A DNA stretch of 64,000 nucleotides from assembly GCA_038380435.1 (NCBI GenBank), contig JAWZYU010000020.1, positions 40,270,307 to 40,334,306 on the forward strand, in the 5' to 3' direction. Made by a program: the position numbers and the translations under genes. The notes beneath the pieces are model-generated. The model saw only the letters and a program-made list of their open reading frames with translations, searched no databases and was not told the DNA's origin. The DNA comes from Ryuthela nishihirai (taxonomy: Eukaryota > Arthropoda > Arachnida > Araneae > Heptathelidae). Positions 33,811 through 47,540 of the stretch are shown here, piece after piece (the first letter of the stretch is position 1; the number at the start of each line of letters is the position of its first letter).

Positions 33811-34391
33811 ATCCTCTATAGCAATCCCAAGGATGTCTGCTGCGAGGCAACGTAGTTTGCGGGGCACTTTTTTGTTGTAAATTCTTCGCATCATATGAGG
33901 AGTGTACAAAGCAATTCCCAGTTGCTTCAAATAATTATAACGCGATATTTGTTTGTTTTGCGAAAATTGGTAAATTACGCGACTGTTTACCCCTGATATA
34001 TTCAAAATGCAATAAAAAATTTTAATATGTGGCGCATTTCTCGTCCGAAGCATCTGCACCTGCTTTGGTGCTATTGTAAGACAATATAACCTCTGGTTTT
34101 TTGCTGACTTCATCAACTTTATCATCATGATGCATATTGGAAATCAAAACAACCGCCTTTCCTTGTTTAGGTACGTATGATATTATTGTTTTTTTTTTTT
34201 AAGTGAACCTAAAATTCGATGATTGTACTAGACGTTTCCTGTTGGGAAGAAACTCTGGAGGAATCATTCTTTTGTTGTTGTTTTTTCACAGTTCCCACAT
34301 AGGTTAGACCTTTTTTAATTCGTCAACCAATTCCATCGACGTGTACCAATTGTCACCTGTTATGTTTCGGTTCGTCTTCCCAATAGGATTT

Positions 34392-34672
34392 CCCCTCCCT
34401 GTCCACGGTCAGTAGGGAACACCGATGGGCTTGGAAAGGCCGCCGTCCGTCGGATGGGACGTTAAGGCGTGGCCACGTGTGCGGGAGAGCCATACCCTGT
34501 GCATGTTAAAGATCACGCTGGATGGCCTTGACGGGAGGCTACCATCTGTCTCCCAATACCTGTTCCAGTGGGTCCCCTCCCCTAACCTTCTCGGAGCCTT
34601 CGGAGTCCATGTGGCTTGGCCATTTAGCCCATGGTGTACTAAAAAGTGCCGCTCAGAGGTAACACACCCAAC
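34392..34672 (+). mobile_element. Headless SINE-A in piggyBac, copy 2
   Basis: Counterpart of 7422-7700, flanked by caataggattt on both sides. Confidence 0.9.
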
Positions 34673-35938
34673 ACTCAATAGGATTTATCATGCGGAGCAC
34701 AACTTCAGTTGGATGCGATAAAGTTGTTTTTTTTGTAACACCTAAACTTTTTCCAGTGTAAACTCCTGAATTTAGCATATAGTGGGTTTGTGAATCGGCC
34801 AATATTTGAACCTTGACACCATACTTCGCAGGTTTGTTTGGGATGTACATCCTAAACGAACATCTTCCCCGGAATGGAACCAGCATTTCATCTATAGTCT
34901 TGTGAGGTCCAGGAACGAAGTTTTCCTTAGGGGTTTTGACAAAATCATCAGATAAGTCCGAAATTGCAGCTACTTTATTATTTTTCACACTCTCTAGTCT
35001 TGTAAGTTGGTTGTCAAATCTAAGACAAGATAATAAAAAAGAAACGCGCAAGAGACGTACATCGAAACAAATCTCTTCCAGTGCCATCTGTTGCCCATAG
35101 CGATCTCAGGTCTTCATGACCAGATTTGAATAAACCTTGCATAAACAAACAAACCGATCAAAGCTTCAATTTCAATTTTGTCTGTAGCACTAATAAATGT
35201 TGGTGCAAATTTGGAGAGAGAATTTTTGCATCTTTTGAAACTGCTATACTTTGAGTTAACCATTTTTATTTTATCGTTTGTATATTTGACAATTATTTCC
35301 AACATATTATCTGTGATAAATAGCTTCCAAGCTTCCGACGGACATGAAGGTGGATTATCACGAGCAGGTCCTTTCAGTCCAGGCAAAATGCGTATTATAT
35401 TGTGAGATTTTAATTTGCTCTTTTTGTGTGCTTCTTTAGCCCATTTTGTATTATCTTTTCCATACCAAGTAGCTCTTGATCTTTTTGTAGTATTATCATT
35501 ATTCGAATCATATTTCAATTGATCGTCCCTAGATGTGATACTCTTCTCTGCAGGCAAATACTCAAACTCACTGTCAGAGTCGTGATCACTAAATTAACTT
35601 GCTCATCCTCATCGCTTATATCTGCATTATTCAATATCATTTGGCCAGCTTGCGTCTCGTCATCTGCTTCTGCAATATTTTCAAGGGTCTCAGCCTCATC
35701 TTCCATATCCTCCTAAAATTCTTTACTGTTTATTATTTCCTCTAATTCCGCGTCGGTCAGATATTTGCTCGAAGATGCCATTATATTATCTATAAATTGA
35801 CAAAAAATTTATTATTTTTTTAACAGTTGTGTAGTTCAAACTAAAATAAAATTCCACAATATAAAACAGAAACAAGAATAACTAATGTATAAATACCTGT
35901 GTTAGGAAAAAATTTATTCACTAACGTAAATACTACAG

Positions 35939-36227
35939 GCCGTCCCGTGGCCGAGTGGTTAGCGCGCTTGGCTGATCTACGGGACCTGGGTTCGAGCCCC
36001 GGGTAAGGCATGGATGTTCGTGTTGTTTTTCTGCTGAGGTCCTGCCATCCTCTCAGGCCTTCTACTCTGGCCTATAAACTGACAGGCTCCTGTCAGACCT
36101 ATGGATGTTCGTGTTGTTTTTCTGCTGAGGTCGTGCCATGCTCTCAGACCTTCTACTCTGGCATATAAACTGACAGGCTCCTGTCAGACCTCTGTGGCAA
36201 GCAGCTGCTTGAGGGGGTATTTTTTTT
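35939..36227 (+). mobile_element. SINE-B with duplicated tail, copy 2
   Basis: Counterpart of 8966-9254. TSD aaatactacag is at 35928-35938 and 36228-36238. Confidence 0.93.
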
Positions 36228-36557
36228 AAATACTACAGATGGGTCACAGTGACCCGTCTACGTGTATATAGCGATAACGGATAAAATAAACACAACCACT
36301 CACTACACGTCGTGAATTGTTACTGATTTAGAGAATACCGGAAAGCAGAGCTCCCCCACCATCCGAGAAAACATGGAATCGGGAAATCTTCCTAACGCTG
36401 GGTCACTGAGACCCCGTCGATACCATTTACGGGTTAAATAATACTATGGATTGGGAAAACCATTTCTTTATTCACCTAAAAATGTTTGGTCAAAAAATTT
36501 GCAAGAAATGAGCCTTACTTTCACCTCTACACAAATAGCTTACTCACTCAACTGTAC

Positions 36558-36742
36558 GGGGAGGGGGTGGCTCAGTCGGTCGCGCGCCAGGCTCGTAATC
36601 TGTAGTTCCCAGGTTCGAGTCCCAGCTGGGTCAACGTTGAGATCTATCTCCGCAAAATTCGCTGCCCTTCCCACGGTCAGTAGGAGACACCGATGGGCTT
36701 GGAAAGGCCGTCGTCCGTCGGATGGGACGTTAAGCCGTGGCC
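36558..36742 (+). mobile_element. SINE-A head, 3' truncated, copy 2
   Basis: Counterpart of 9588-9772. The A box is intact, and the next tRNA position reads CGCGCGCC. Confidence 0.88.
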
Positions 36743-36754
36743 CTACCCCCCATC

Positions 36755-37660
36755 AAACTTCCACAGTTATTAACTGGCACCAATTTGAACAAAAATACAA
36801 CACATCACCTCCTCACACCCTTCATTATTCACAAAGCACTCCCCTGGCAACTTCCTTAACAAATATTTAATGACAAGCATAATCAACAATATTCCCTCAC
36901 AGCACCTTATTGTTTACACAGACGGCTCCTTTGACGAAAACAATCATACAGCTACAGGAGGAATATTTATCCCCTCACATAACATTGAACAAAAATTAGA
37001 TTCAATCCAGATCTTAACATCATGGAAATAGAGCTCGAAAGTATCAGAGAAGCTGTCAAACTTTCCCACATATTAATCAACGACACCTAGACACACATTA
37101 TTCTCCTTACTGACAGCAAAGCAGCACTGCTCAATCTTCTAAAAACCCAGACAAAACAGAAAATAAAGCTTTGGCCTACAGCACCTTGATTGACATTAGT
37201 CTGCTTTCTCACACACACAATATTAAATTCACATTACTTGGATCCCTGGACACAGAGAAATGAGAAAACAGATTCCTTAGCCAAACAAGCTGCTGTCCTA
37301 GACTCTATTATCGATATTCCACACCGTAAACATTTATTTCAAAATAAACGTCTCGCCTACACACACATTAATTTCCAATCACATTTATTACAGACTCCAC
37401 ACAAACTTTAGAAATAATATACATGGCCTCCCCACTGAAAATAATTTCATACCCTCTCACTGACCTAGATCTTTACAAGTAAAATTTCCCAGGCTTCGCA
37501 TAGGCCATCCCAGATTTAATAAATTCTTACACACTATTTAAATGAAACAGCCCATGTTACCCACATTGCAGTCACATTGAAACAGTAGAACACGTCGTCT
37601 TGCACTGCCCACATTACGCCCAGGCCAGGGCATTATTTTTTGCTTCCTGATCTAGTTCAC
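36755..37660 (+). pseudogene. LINE RNase H and CCHC relic, copy 2
   Basis: The same domain order as at 9785-10690: YTDGSFDEN, MEIELESIREAV, LLTDSKAAL, then CPHCSHIETVEHVV. The same main stops are present, so it was already dead before duplication. Confidence 0.8.
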
Positions 37661-38578
37661 ATCCCCCCCCCCCTCCGACTCATCTAGGGAATTCATTTCG
37701 ACACAACTATTTCAATTTTTGAAAGAGGCTGGCACCTTTTCCTGCATTTAAATTTATCTTTTTCATGGGTTGAGTCTCCCTTCTTTTCTAGAAAGAAAAA
37801 GTGATCTCACTCTTTCCTCCTCTTATTTCTTTAATTTTTCCCTTTCAGTTTGCCACTGATCACATCCCCTCTTCCATTCTTTGAAACTCACCTGTGAAAC
37901 TTCACATCTATCAGACACTTTCCAATACCTGTACCCTCTCATCTTGTCAATTACTCTAGCTCTCGCTCTGTTTCCAACAAAAGGATTAGCACACACCTTA
38001 CCACCCTCCCCCCCACCCCCTTGTTCACATTTCCACACCCCGCATTCCACTCCCGATTCTCTGTCACTCTCCAAAGAAAAGGATTAACATCAGACTGTCC
38101 TTTCTATTCTCTTCAACTGGCACAGAGAGAACCTTGAATCTTGATAAGACTCGCCTGCATTCCCTATAGTTGCACCATCCGTTCTACCACCTGGATTGAT
38201 AACACACCTTAAATTACCAATAATCAGAAAGTCCTATCAAATGAGACGATTAATATACAAATTAAAATATAAGTACAGTGAAAGGGCCACTTCCACTAAA
38301 TATAACGTAGTGGACATGATAGGATAATTCAAAAGAAAAACTTAAAATTTCCTCTGACCTACTGCAACAATTTTACCACAGATAATAATAATAATAACTC
38401 AAAATTCCAATGAACTATTGAAAGAACTTTATTACATAAAATAACTTAAAAATAAGAAACTATAATTAAAAGTCAGAATTGTAATCCATTTAAAACATAG
38501 TAAACCTAAGCAGCTACCAAAACATTGATGGTCGATGTTTTTATCTGAAAATTAAACACTTCTTATGACTTATTGAAG
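37661..38578. other. No gene seen
   Basis: Counterpart of 10691-11607. Confidence 0.5.
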
Positions 38579-39955
38579 GCATTCTCAACCTCTCCTAGGT
38601 ACCATTACTACTAAAGGAATTAATTAATAAACCTTAATCTCCTCCTTTATAATAATCTCATATTCAAAAATTAACGGTCCCACTTTGGAACCATTCAAAA
38701 AGAAACTCGGGCTTAATATGATTGCCGAAAGAAATAATGAAACATTTCAGTCGTACTCAGATTATATTACGGAAGCAGATGATTTCTTTTCACAGAATTC
38801 AGTTTCAGATATTATTGCAGCCCACTTGAAGATGTTCTTGTCGTTTGAAAAGTATTATCCCGAACATGAAGATCCCCGTAGGCAAAACATGCGGATTGTG
38901 AACCCCTTTGTTGGACACAAAGATACAGCCCTTTCCCATGAATTTTATTGAATTATCATCAGGCAAAGGACTGGAAAGTACTTTTAATTCTATGAGTAAT
39001 TCAAAAATTCTGGATAAGAGCAAAAATTGAATATCCAAATTTACATCAAATAACAATGAGATTTCTTCTTTGTTTTTCCACCAGGTCTTTGTGAAATTGC
39101 ATTTTCCGCCAATGACTGTACTTAAAACGAAACAAAAGAATCTCCTGCAACTTTCTGACTGTCTCCGTTTGGCTATCATTTTAATTCATCCCAGAATTAA
39201 TAAACTAACGGACAGAAAACAGCAACAAAAGTCTCATTAGCCTAACTATAACCTTCAAAAACTCTGTAATAAAAGAAACCAAGTTTAACCTTTTCAATAA
39301 CTTATAATTGATGTATTAAAATGCTGCGTTTTTGAATTCAATATATTAATTAGTGTTCGAACCAGTGTTTAGAATTGAGAGATTCGTGCCCTTTTATTAA
39401 ATTCCATACTTTGCATTTATAAATATTTGGCGTGTGTATGTGATAATAAGTATTTCGCCGACAAGTTGACATCCTTCTGCTACTTCCCCTGCTCACTTCT
39501 ATGCTGAATTACAATGCATAAATATTTTTCTCATTACTGTTTTTTTTTTTAAATCATTAAAATCAATTGAATAATACGATAATCAATTTTTCTCTGAATA
39601 ATATTATAAATATTTGGTGATCAGAATGGGATATGTCAATGAAAATCAGCACAAATTAATTTATTGATGTTGGCCTCAGGAAACTACAATATGATACAAG
39701 ATTTCATTTAACCAGTGATTGATAAGTAATTTAAATGTAATTTTATATTTGTCAACATCCCACACCGTATACATAAGTGCACTTTAACTCTTTATTATTA
39801 TGACACAATTAATTATTAATACTTATGTTAGTTTAACGTATGAAATTAAAAAAAAAATTGAAAATATATTTACGAGTAAATTTCTTTGGACCGGGCCCTC
39901 GTCTTATAGAAAAAGAATTTACCATGCCGCATTCTCACAAAGGTTGAGAACCACT
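38579..39955 (+). pseudogene. hAT-type transposase relic, copy 2
   Basis: Counterpart of 11608-12979, with LKMFLSFEKYYPEHEDP and a shifted KTKQKNLLQLSDCLRLA stretch. It ends GGTTGAGAACCACTG at 39955. Confidence 0.78.
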
Positions 39956-40259
39956 GTTCTAGACAATTCTAGAACCCTTTCATTACCCCCTAGTTTATTC
40001 TTTTGTTTCGTCACCTATCTCACGTGACGCTGCAAAGTGGTTCACTATTGGTCAGTTTAAATGTCAAGTCTGGCTCACTCTTGTCATTGGCACTCCTGAA
40101 GTTTACCTCACCTTATTAGGCTTCTCTTTTCTAAGACAAAGTAAAGCACGGGGAACGCTATTGTCTGTTGTTGCAGTTGTTGGATGGTTTTCCCCGAGTT
40201 AACTGTACTGAGTATTTGTAGTGAGACTGGTTATTATATGGTAACTGCTTAGATCGAGA

Positions 40260-40290
40260 ATGGTAATCGTCGAAGATCATTCAGGTAAGT
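40260..40290 (+). promoter_or_regulatory. Candidate first exon, copy 2
   Basis: ATG GTA ATC GTC GAA with the donor CAG|gtaagt is unchanged from 13283-13313. The upstream ATTGGTCAG box near 40047 is also kept, while the second box of copy 1 (GCGATTGG) is lost. Confidence 0.35.
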
Positions 40291-40556
40291 ATTTTATGAA
40301 TTGTAATAATAAAATACACACATATCTAGGTTTACTTGGTACTTGATTTAGACAGTCAAGAAAAATGAAACCAATTTTGTTTTACTCGATGATAGACTCG
40401 GTTTTAAACGGTACGAATTTGCATTTTTTTTATTTATCTGTATAATGCATATCATGGAGTAGCATTAGCTTAGTATGGGAGAATATTAGACTATGTCTCC
40501 CCAAAGAAAATGAACAAACCCTTTATCTGATATCATTTGCTTTTAACCCTTCCAGT

Positions 40557-41543
40557 ATCCAGAACGTACATATCTGTTTTTAGTACAATAAAAGAAAACG
40601 ATTTTAAATTTTTTTTAATAGATATCTTATAAAAATATGTAATTTAAGCTTGATAAATAATATATTTTTTATTTGATGCATATTTTATTAAACTATGACA
40701 TAAATAATTTCTTAAAGCCATCTGTTTGCCATTTCTTAGAAGTTATATAAGGTATTGCCAATTTGTTTGTGAACTCTCTGTACTGAACTCTCTGTACTGA
40801 AGCAATCCCCTAATTTAAGCTCAGAAGCTTGATTTGAACTATTATCAACAAAATTTTCCTTAAAGTTTTTAAAATCTCCTGATAATTAACAAAGAAATGC
40901 TACTTTTTAAAAAATGGAAGATTTTGGAAGTAATAATGAAATTGGTACCTTTTATTTTGGTATATCACTGTAAAAATTGTTATTAAAATTAATATGTTAT
41001 TACATTGATCAAATTTTTTACTTCAATAAAATTCAGAATTAAATTCTTTTTAATTTGGTATATAACATGAGCTATTTCTGTTGATTAATTATTTATTAAA
41101 AATATTCTAATTGTGACTTGTTTATCGGACTGCATCAAGCCTGGACTTTTTCTCAAAAGTATAGTATGGAGAAAAAAATTTCAAAATGGAACAAATGTTT
41201 ACTTTAAACAAGAAAAATTTTTTTTTTGTTATTTAGAAATAAATAGCCTTTCTATTCATGTGCATTATAATCATTTCTGTCTATTAGCCTTTTTTTTTAT
41301 AAATTTTTATTTGTGTTTTCCAGATGCAATTTTTTTACTACATGACTTTAAAAAAGTCCTATTAAAATGAAACATGGTCTTTTTTGCTAAATATTTTATT
41401 TTCATAGAATCCAGAATTAAATGTTGATTAATTTGGCATATAACATGCCATAATTCCTTTCACTAATTATTTCGCAAAAAGGTTCTAAAGTTAAATTTGG
41501 CCTCTGGATGTAAACCAGTTTTTCAGGCTGGACACTGGAAGGG
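40557..41543. mobile_element. Non-autonomous piggyBac-type MITE, copy 2
   Basis: TTAA flanks at 40553-40556 and 41544-41547, with the same CCCTTCCAG ends as in copy 1. Confidence 0.85.
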
Positions 41544-41978
41544 TTAAGATTAAATAGGTCAACGTAAATTACTATGTTTTAAAAAAAATCGTCATCTGGA
41601 ATAAATTTTGCTAAAATTGTATTCATTCTTTTGTAATGTAATGTTTCACGACATCTTACTAAAGTTAATCCAGTTTTGGATCGGCAATGAGATCTGACTA
41701 TTCTAGAGTAAATTCTTTCAAGCTGGTAAAACAATGTTTTATCTTAGTTTTAACAGCAAGTGAAACATATAAATTATTATATAGGCTAAATACAGTTTAA
41801 GTATTGGTACAAATGCTTCATTTATATTCAATTCATAAACGTCCTTTGTTCAAATTTCGCCTTGGAATTCGATAGCGTAAGTCTGCATTAACGATGAATA
41901 TTTTTCGTGATTAAAAAGGATAGTGGTATATGTGAAATTAATTGAAGCTGATCTGAATTCACTATTTTATTTTGCAAT

Positions 41979-42580
41979 CTAATGGCAGGCATTATATTCG
42001 CAAAATAATCGCACACTAACACAGATTGCATATAGAATAGCAGAATGAACCAAAGCATAATAAAGAATCCTTAAAAAATTACCGTCAACTGCTTTTTTTA
42101 TATAGTGAAGCTTATAAGATATAAAGCTTAATTTCTTAACCAAACAATTTACATGTGATTTCCATTTTAACAATTTACCAACCATAATACCAAAGTCTTT
42201 ATAGCTAGTTACTTTTTCTACACTTTGTCACGTGCAATTATTAAAATATTTGCATGTAACAGAATGAAATTTCACATTTAATTGTTCAAAGAAACTGCGT
42301 TTAAACTGAAAAATTCGTAAATTTAGTTTTAGTAATATTTATGGTTTATTTATTTAATTCAAACCATGTATTTAATCTAAACAAATCCTTTTCGATATTA
42401 TGTTTTAATTCTAACAGATTTTTACATCCATATATTAAAGCAGTGTCATTAGCAACTGCAACAGTGTCCCCATTTAAACCAAGGGAATAAAGTTCATTTA
42501 TTAAAATTAATTATATCGATATTCTCAATATCCTATGTTCCACTTTGTCAAAAGAAATTCAAGGAGGGATTCATTGCACA
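41979..42580 (-). pseudogene. LINE reverse transcriptase relic, copy 2
   Basis: The thumb frame is open over 69 codons here (KWKSHVNCLVKKLSFISYKL); copy 1 is one base short in it. VANDTALIY again replaces the YADD box. Confidence 0.82.
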
Positions 42581-42817
42581 TTAAGATGCCTATGAAGATG
42601 CTATATTTCCATTTCTTGCTTTTTCCCTTTGTTTAGTTAATGAGATTGGAGATCTCTTCCTGCCAAATTTGTTTTATCTGCATTAAAAAAATTTTCTGCA
42701 CGATTCAGTCATGTTGATCTTTTTTTTACACTTTTTAATTAAATTTTTGATGCAATGTCGTTTCTCTTTCTTTTTTTATTTCGCTATTAGAATTTTTCAC
42801 ATTTTCTTTTAGCTATT

Positions 42818-42980
42818 ATTAATCATTTTACACCTTATGCATTTGAAACCAACTAATTTATACAAGGCGTCCCACTAACGGCGTATAATCTTCCCATAGA
42901 TACATCGGTTCTCCAAAATTACACAAAAACGTTCTGAGGTATATTATTTTCTGAGATTTAAATTGCGAAACAAACGGTTG
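42818..42980 (+). repeat. 163-bp direct repeat, left, copy 2
   Basis: Pairs with 44581-44743. Confidence 0.92.
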
Positions 42981-43524
42981 AAAAGGTGTAGGTATTACAG
43001 ATGAGTTCGGTCCCAGAGTAATTTAAATTTGAAACATCTGTAACTGTGAAAAAAATAATTACAAATATAAGATTTTTGTAATTATAATTCAACGACTTGA
43101 AGCGAACATCAATAATTAAAAACAAGCACTATACAGCTTTTGATTATTTTTACTTATTATCGATCTTTAATGAATGACTAGCTCTTTGCGTTTATAATGA
43201 TCTCGCCTTTCTAGCATTTCAAATATTTTTTCGTTCCAAATAGCATTGACATTTCAATTATATTTCTTCATAAAAAATATATTTAATAATATAAGAATAA
43301 AATATACGATTGGTGACATGAATTTTTGTATATATGTGTTATGATGTGTTAGATATATTTTTCCTCAAATCAAGGTAGGGTGAGCTTGGACTGGGTAACA
43401 TCAGGCTCGGGTGGGCTCTGACTCGAGACATCAAGCCTGAACTCATGTCATCGAAGCGTGACGTTTTGAGTAGGGGAAACAGTTAACAAAAACACTACTG
43501 CAACTAAATCGAGCACGGTTCCGC

Positions 43525-43650
43525 TACTCTCTGCTTCCGAATCATTGAACCGGAACGCCGTTCCACTTCTCTATGTTTCGGAATCACTGAAACAGAACAC
43601 CGTTCCGATACTAGATATTTTCGAATCATTGGACTGGAACGGCGTTCCAG
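43525..43650. repeat. About 49-bp minisatellite with palindromes, copy 2
   Basis: Counterpart of 16556-16690. The palindrome has one extra central base here (ACTGGAACGGCGTTCCAGT). Confidence 0.75.
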
Positions 43651-43846
43651 TTTAGTGAATACGAAAATGATGTCGTGATGACAAATATAATGACAAATGT
43701 TTCCGAGTCTTTGAATCAAAGTAGTTCCATACTTTTTAAATCAAACATTAGTAGTATAGTATATACAGTCTAGCAGCGAAGTAGGGATGGGGTGTGAGAG
43801 AGCAATCTCCCCTCATTGAGGAAAGTTATATTTCACAAAATGTTCA

Positions 43847-44052
43847 TCGGCGTTCCGATGGCCGGGTGGTTAGCATGTTTGGCTACTAACCTAAGGAACC
43901 TGAGTTCAAGCCCTGGTTATAATGTCTGACTGTTCTCTTTCTGTTGAAGTCTCGCCTTTCTCACAAACCTTCTCTATAGCGTATTGTACTGATAAGCTCT
44001 GTCAGATTTCGGGGAGCAAGCAGCTGTTTGATGAGAAATTTGTTTGTTCATT
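43847..44052 (+). mobile_element. Diverged SINE-B relative, copy 2
   Basis: Counterpart of 16880-17085. Confidence 0.75.
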
Positions 44053-44345
44053 AACTCGTATTAATAAAGATGTTAACAAAAATTTTGAAAAGCCCCATGC
44101 TTCCAAAAAGTGTAACTGAGAGAGAATTAATTTCATTCTCATTTAATTTAACCTAAATTAAATCTCATGATTTTAATACATTGAACTACGGTGCAAAAGT
44201 ATTATTATGTCGGTAATGTTGAATAAACTTGTATTATGTAAATGGTAAAAAAAAGTCAAAACAACTTTAGGGTGATTAAAAAAACCAGCATTATTCATAA
44301 AATAATATAGAATTTAATGTTTTAAAATTTTCACCCATTTGCTTT

Positions 44346-44500
44346 TTTGCCCCGTAGCCGATTGGTTAGCGTGCTTCGCTATTTTTGAAAGGTGCCTGGG
44401 TTGGAGGCCCGGTTAAGGCATGGATGTCTGTATTGTTTTTCTGCCGAGGTTCCGCCATTCTCCTGTCTGTCCTCTGTGAGAGGGGGGATATTTTTTTTTA
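44346..44500 (+). mobile_element. Diverged short SINE-B relative, copy 2
   Basis: Counterpart of 17378-17530. Confidence 0.7.
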
Positions 44501-44580
44501 CAGGTGCTTCAGGCCGATATTTATTTATTTTTTATTTTTTTATAGAGGACCGAATTTATACCTCAGGTGTCTCTAGGCTA

Positions 44581-44743
44581 ATTAATCATTTTACACCTTA
44601 TGCATTTGAAACCAACTAATTTATACAAGGCGTCCCACTAATGGCGTATAATCTTCCCATAGATACATCGGTTCTCCAAAATTACACAAAAACGTTCAGA
44701 GGTATATCCTTTTCTGAGATTTAAATTGCGAAACAAACGGTTG
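44581..44743 (+). repeat. 163-bp direct repeat, right, copy 2
   Basis: Pairs with 42818-42980. The following 44744-45942 is AT-rich without a gene. Confidence 0.92.
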
Positions 44744-45942
44744 GAAGCAAACGAATTGGTAGTTCGCAGTTATCAACAACACTTCTTTCAATTTGGTATA
44801 AAAATATTATTTTTTTCTTTCAGAAATACGAAGAATGGAATATAAAGAAATAAATGAATATAGAAATTGTAATGGTAATAGAATTTTGTACATAAATAGT
44901 GAAATTTATGTAATAATTTAATATTATGGATAACATATAACTTGCTATATTCAATACGGAGTAATATTACACAAATTATCAATTTAAATTTCAAAATTAT
45001 TTCCACGCTTTAATGCTCTGAGAATGATTAAATTATACTTAATTATCAAAAATATTAAAACACTTTCATATTGTGCAAAAACTGTATTCGAATCTCCTTA
45101 ACTCTGAATCAAGCTTTTGCAGCAAAATGTTACAAGAAATGGAAAATCTAAAAGAAAAATCTACTCGTAAGTATTTACCTCAAAATTATAACAAATCGTT
45201 TACTGAAAAAATGTAATCTTAAAAGTTTGGGTAAAGTTTTTCACTTTGCATCAGTTTTGAAACAGTGCTTAGGACGAATATAACAGCACTATTGGCTGTC
45301 AAATGTTTCAGCTTTAACAACTCTTTTGAATAATAAAATAATATTTTCTAAAATCTAAATTTTCATAAATTTGATTGAGATTTATAATTCATTTTCTGCA
45401 ACATTTTTCTGTAAAAAAAAGGCTTATTTTCAATGTTAGGAGCTTGGAATATGGTTTTGTTTTAACGCTACATAGAAGTATCCCAATAAGTTTGGAAACA
45501 GAGTGTATAGCGTCACAATCCGAATTCTTTTAAGAATTTTCGATTATCGGAGACAATGAACAGAGCGTTGCTCTCCATGAATACTTGCAGGTAGTTAAAA
45601 TTGAAAAGACACCATTTTTGTTGTAAATAAACAATTTGTAGCATTTACAAGTCTAACGTGCTAATGGGAAATCCGGACCTCTATCCTCATCTAAGTTTTT
45701 TTTTGCCCATTATTTATTTCGAATTTGAATTATATTAGTTGAATGACTTTGAAAATTTTGACAATCATTAGTAAAATTATATAATTTTATTGTAAAAAAT
45801 CATTACGAAACATGCCAGAACTTTTCATACGAACATTTTTAAATCTTTTCGCCATTTGAATGATTACTCAGTTTGTATTTAGAATTTGCATCATAGTTTA
45901 AATTAATTTCGAGTTCGAACCTGTAGTCTATCACAGAAGAAG

Positions 45943-46324
45943 TTGGGTTCGGTTGTTTTACCTCTGAGCAGCACTTTTTTGCACACCATGGCTAAATGGC
46001 CAGGTCACATGGACCCCGAAGGCTCAGAGAAGGTTGGGGGAGGGGACCCACTGGAACAGCTGTTGGGAGACAGATGGTAGCCTCCCGTTAAGGCCATCCA
46101 GCGTGTTCTTTAACGTGCACAGGGTATGGCTCTCCCGCGCACGGAGCCACGGCTTAACGTCCCATCCGACGGGTGGTGGCCTTTCCAAGCCCATCGGTGT
46201 CCCCTACTGACCGTGGGCAGGGCGTGGAATTTTGCGGTGGTAAATCTCAACGCTAACCCAGCTGGGACTCGAACCTGGGAACTACAGATTACGAGCCTGG
46301 CGTGCTACCGACTGAGCCACCCCC
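45943..46324 (-). mobile_element. SINE-A, copy 2
   Basis: TSD acagaagaag is at 45933-45942 and 46325-46334. Counterpart of 18971. Confidence 0.95.
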
Positions 46325-46693
46325 ACAGAAGAAGAGTTGAATATTTAACACAATACAGATCTCTTGGAAAAGCATTAAAATATCTACTAGCTAAATAAAT
46401 ATAATGCCTTTCTGTTAATGTTCTAGGTGCCAAAATATTGTGTAATAATAATAATTGATTTGATAATCTTGTATTAACTTAAAACTTTTTAATTTTCAGT
46501 TGCCCCAAAAAATTTTCTACATCTTTGATCACTTTGAATATATATAATTTACGCACAGTAAGAATTCGTAATTTTTTTATAAATTCTATCAACGTGATCA
46601 ATTTCCTCAAATTCATCATTATCCTAATAAGGTAATTTTGTGCATATTATACTGGCCTAATGTAAGACATATAAGCACCATCCCATGACAACA

Positions 46694-47073
46694 GGAATGG
46701 GGGTGGCTCAGTCGGTAGCGCGCCAGGCTCATAATCTGCAGTTCCCAGGTTCGAGTCCCGCCTAGGCCAGCGTTGAGATTTATATTTGCAAAATTCCCCG
46801 CTCTGTCCAAGGTCAATAGGGGACGCCGATGGGCTAGGAAGGCATCTCCGTCGGATTGGAGTTAAGCCGTGGCTCTGTGTGCGGGGAAAGCCATACCCTG
46901 TGCACGTTAAAGAACACGCTGGATGGTCTTGACGGGAGGCTACCATCTGTCTCCCTACAGCTGTTCAGTGGATCTCCTCCCCCAACCTTCTCTAAGCCCT
47001 CGGAATTCATGTGACCTGGCCATTTAGCCCATTGTGTGCAAAAAAAGTCACGCTCAGAGATAAAACAACCCAA
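46694..47073 (+). mobile_element. SINE-A, CAT-anticodon type, copy 2
   Basis: Counterpart of 19722-20103, with the same private changes. Confidence 0.88.
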
Positions 47074-47540
47074 CCTATGGCAACAGTTGTATAATAAGTA
47101 ACATTTAACCCACCCGAAATATATAATCTTCAAAACAATTTTTATCTTAATTATACCTTTACACGTGTGGCTCTTGTTCTCAATTTCTACACAACTTAAA
47201 AAAGCGGCTTCATCCCGCAACTTGCCGTAACATTTCTTGTGACCCGTCCCCCTTTGTTGTCATTACAAACATTATCTCATAAAATTTCTCCATTTTGTGT
47301 TATCATCATTCTCTTTCTTCAGGATAAAGAACGTGAAATCCGAGACAGAAACGACACCGATTGACAGCTACTAAGGCCTCATAAACAAATCAAAACCGTA
47401 CTGTGATTCAAAATCACTAACTTAAAAAAAACAGAATTTTTTTGCTTCCATTGCTAAACAATTCAAATGCAAACATTATTTCACGAGTTACTGACTACCT
47501 TTTGAGAAAAAAAACTTGTTTGAAAACTCTCAATTTACGA

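Larger units (their letters stand above)
33201..35781 (-). pseudogene. piggyBac transposase, copy 2, nearly complete but broken
   Basis: It begins MASSSKYLTDAELEEIINSK and meets a stop after F22. It then has an acidic region, a core with KTIDEMLVPF (first Asp) and CSFRMYIPNKPAKYGVK, ILADSQTHYML (second Asp) and TKAGADASDEK (third). The C-terminus after the SINE insertion at 33367 is a cysteine-rich domain (RCAICLARN, YCSMCNIAI, CALKVCPNGK) ending at 33201. Such CRDs bind the element's ends. One early stop, frameshifts and two SINE-A insertions silence it. Confidence 0.9.
33032..36433 (-). mobile_element. piggyBac element, copy 2, both ends present
   Basis: The left end CCCGTAACTACTATCGAC at 33032 and the right end, reading inward CCCGTAAATGGTATCGAC, are flanked by TTAA at 33028-33031 and 36434-36437. 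Removing the SINE insertions (33367-33810, 34392-34672, 35939-36227) leaves about 2.4 kb, the usual piggyBac length. Confidence 0.93.
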
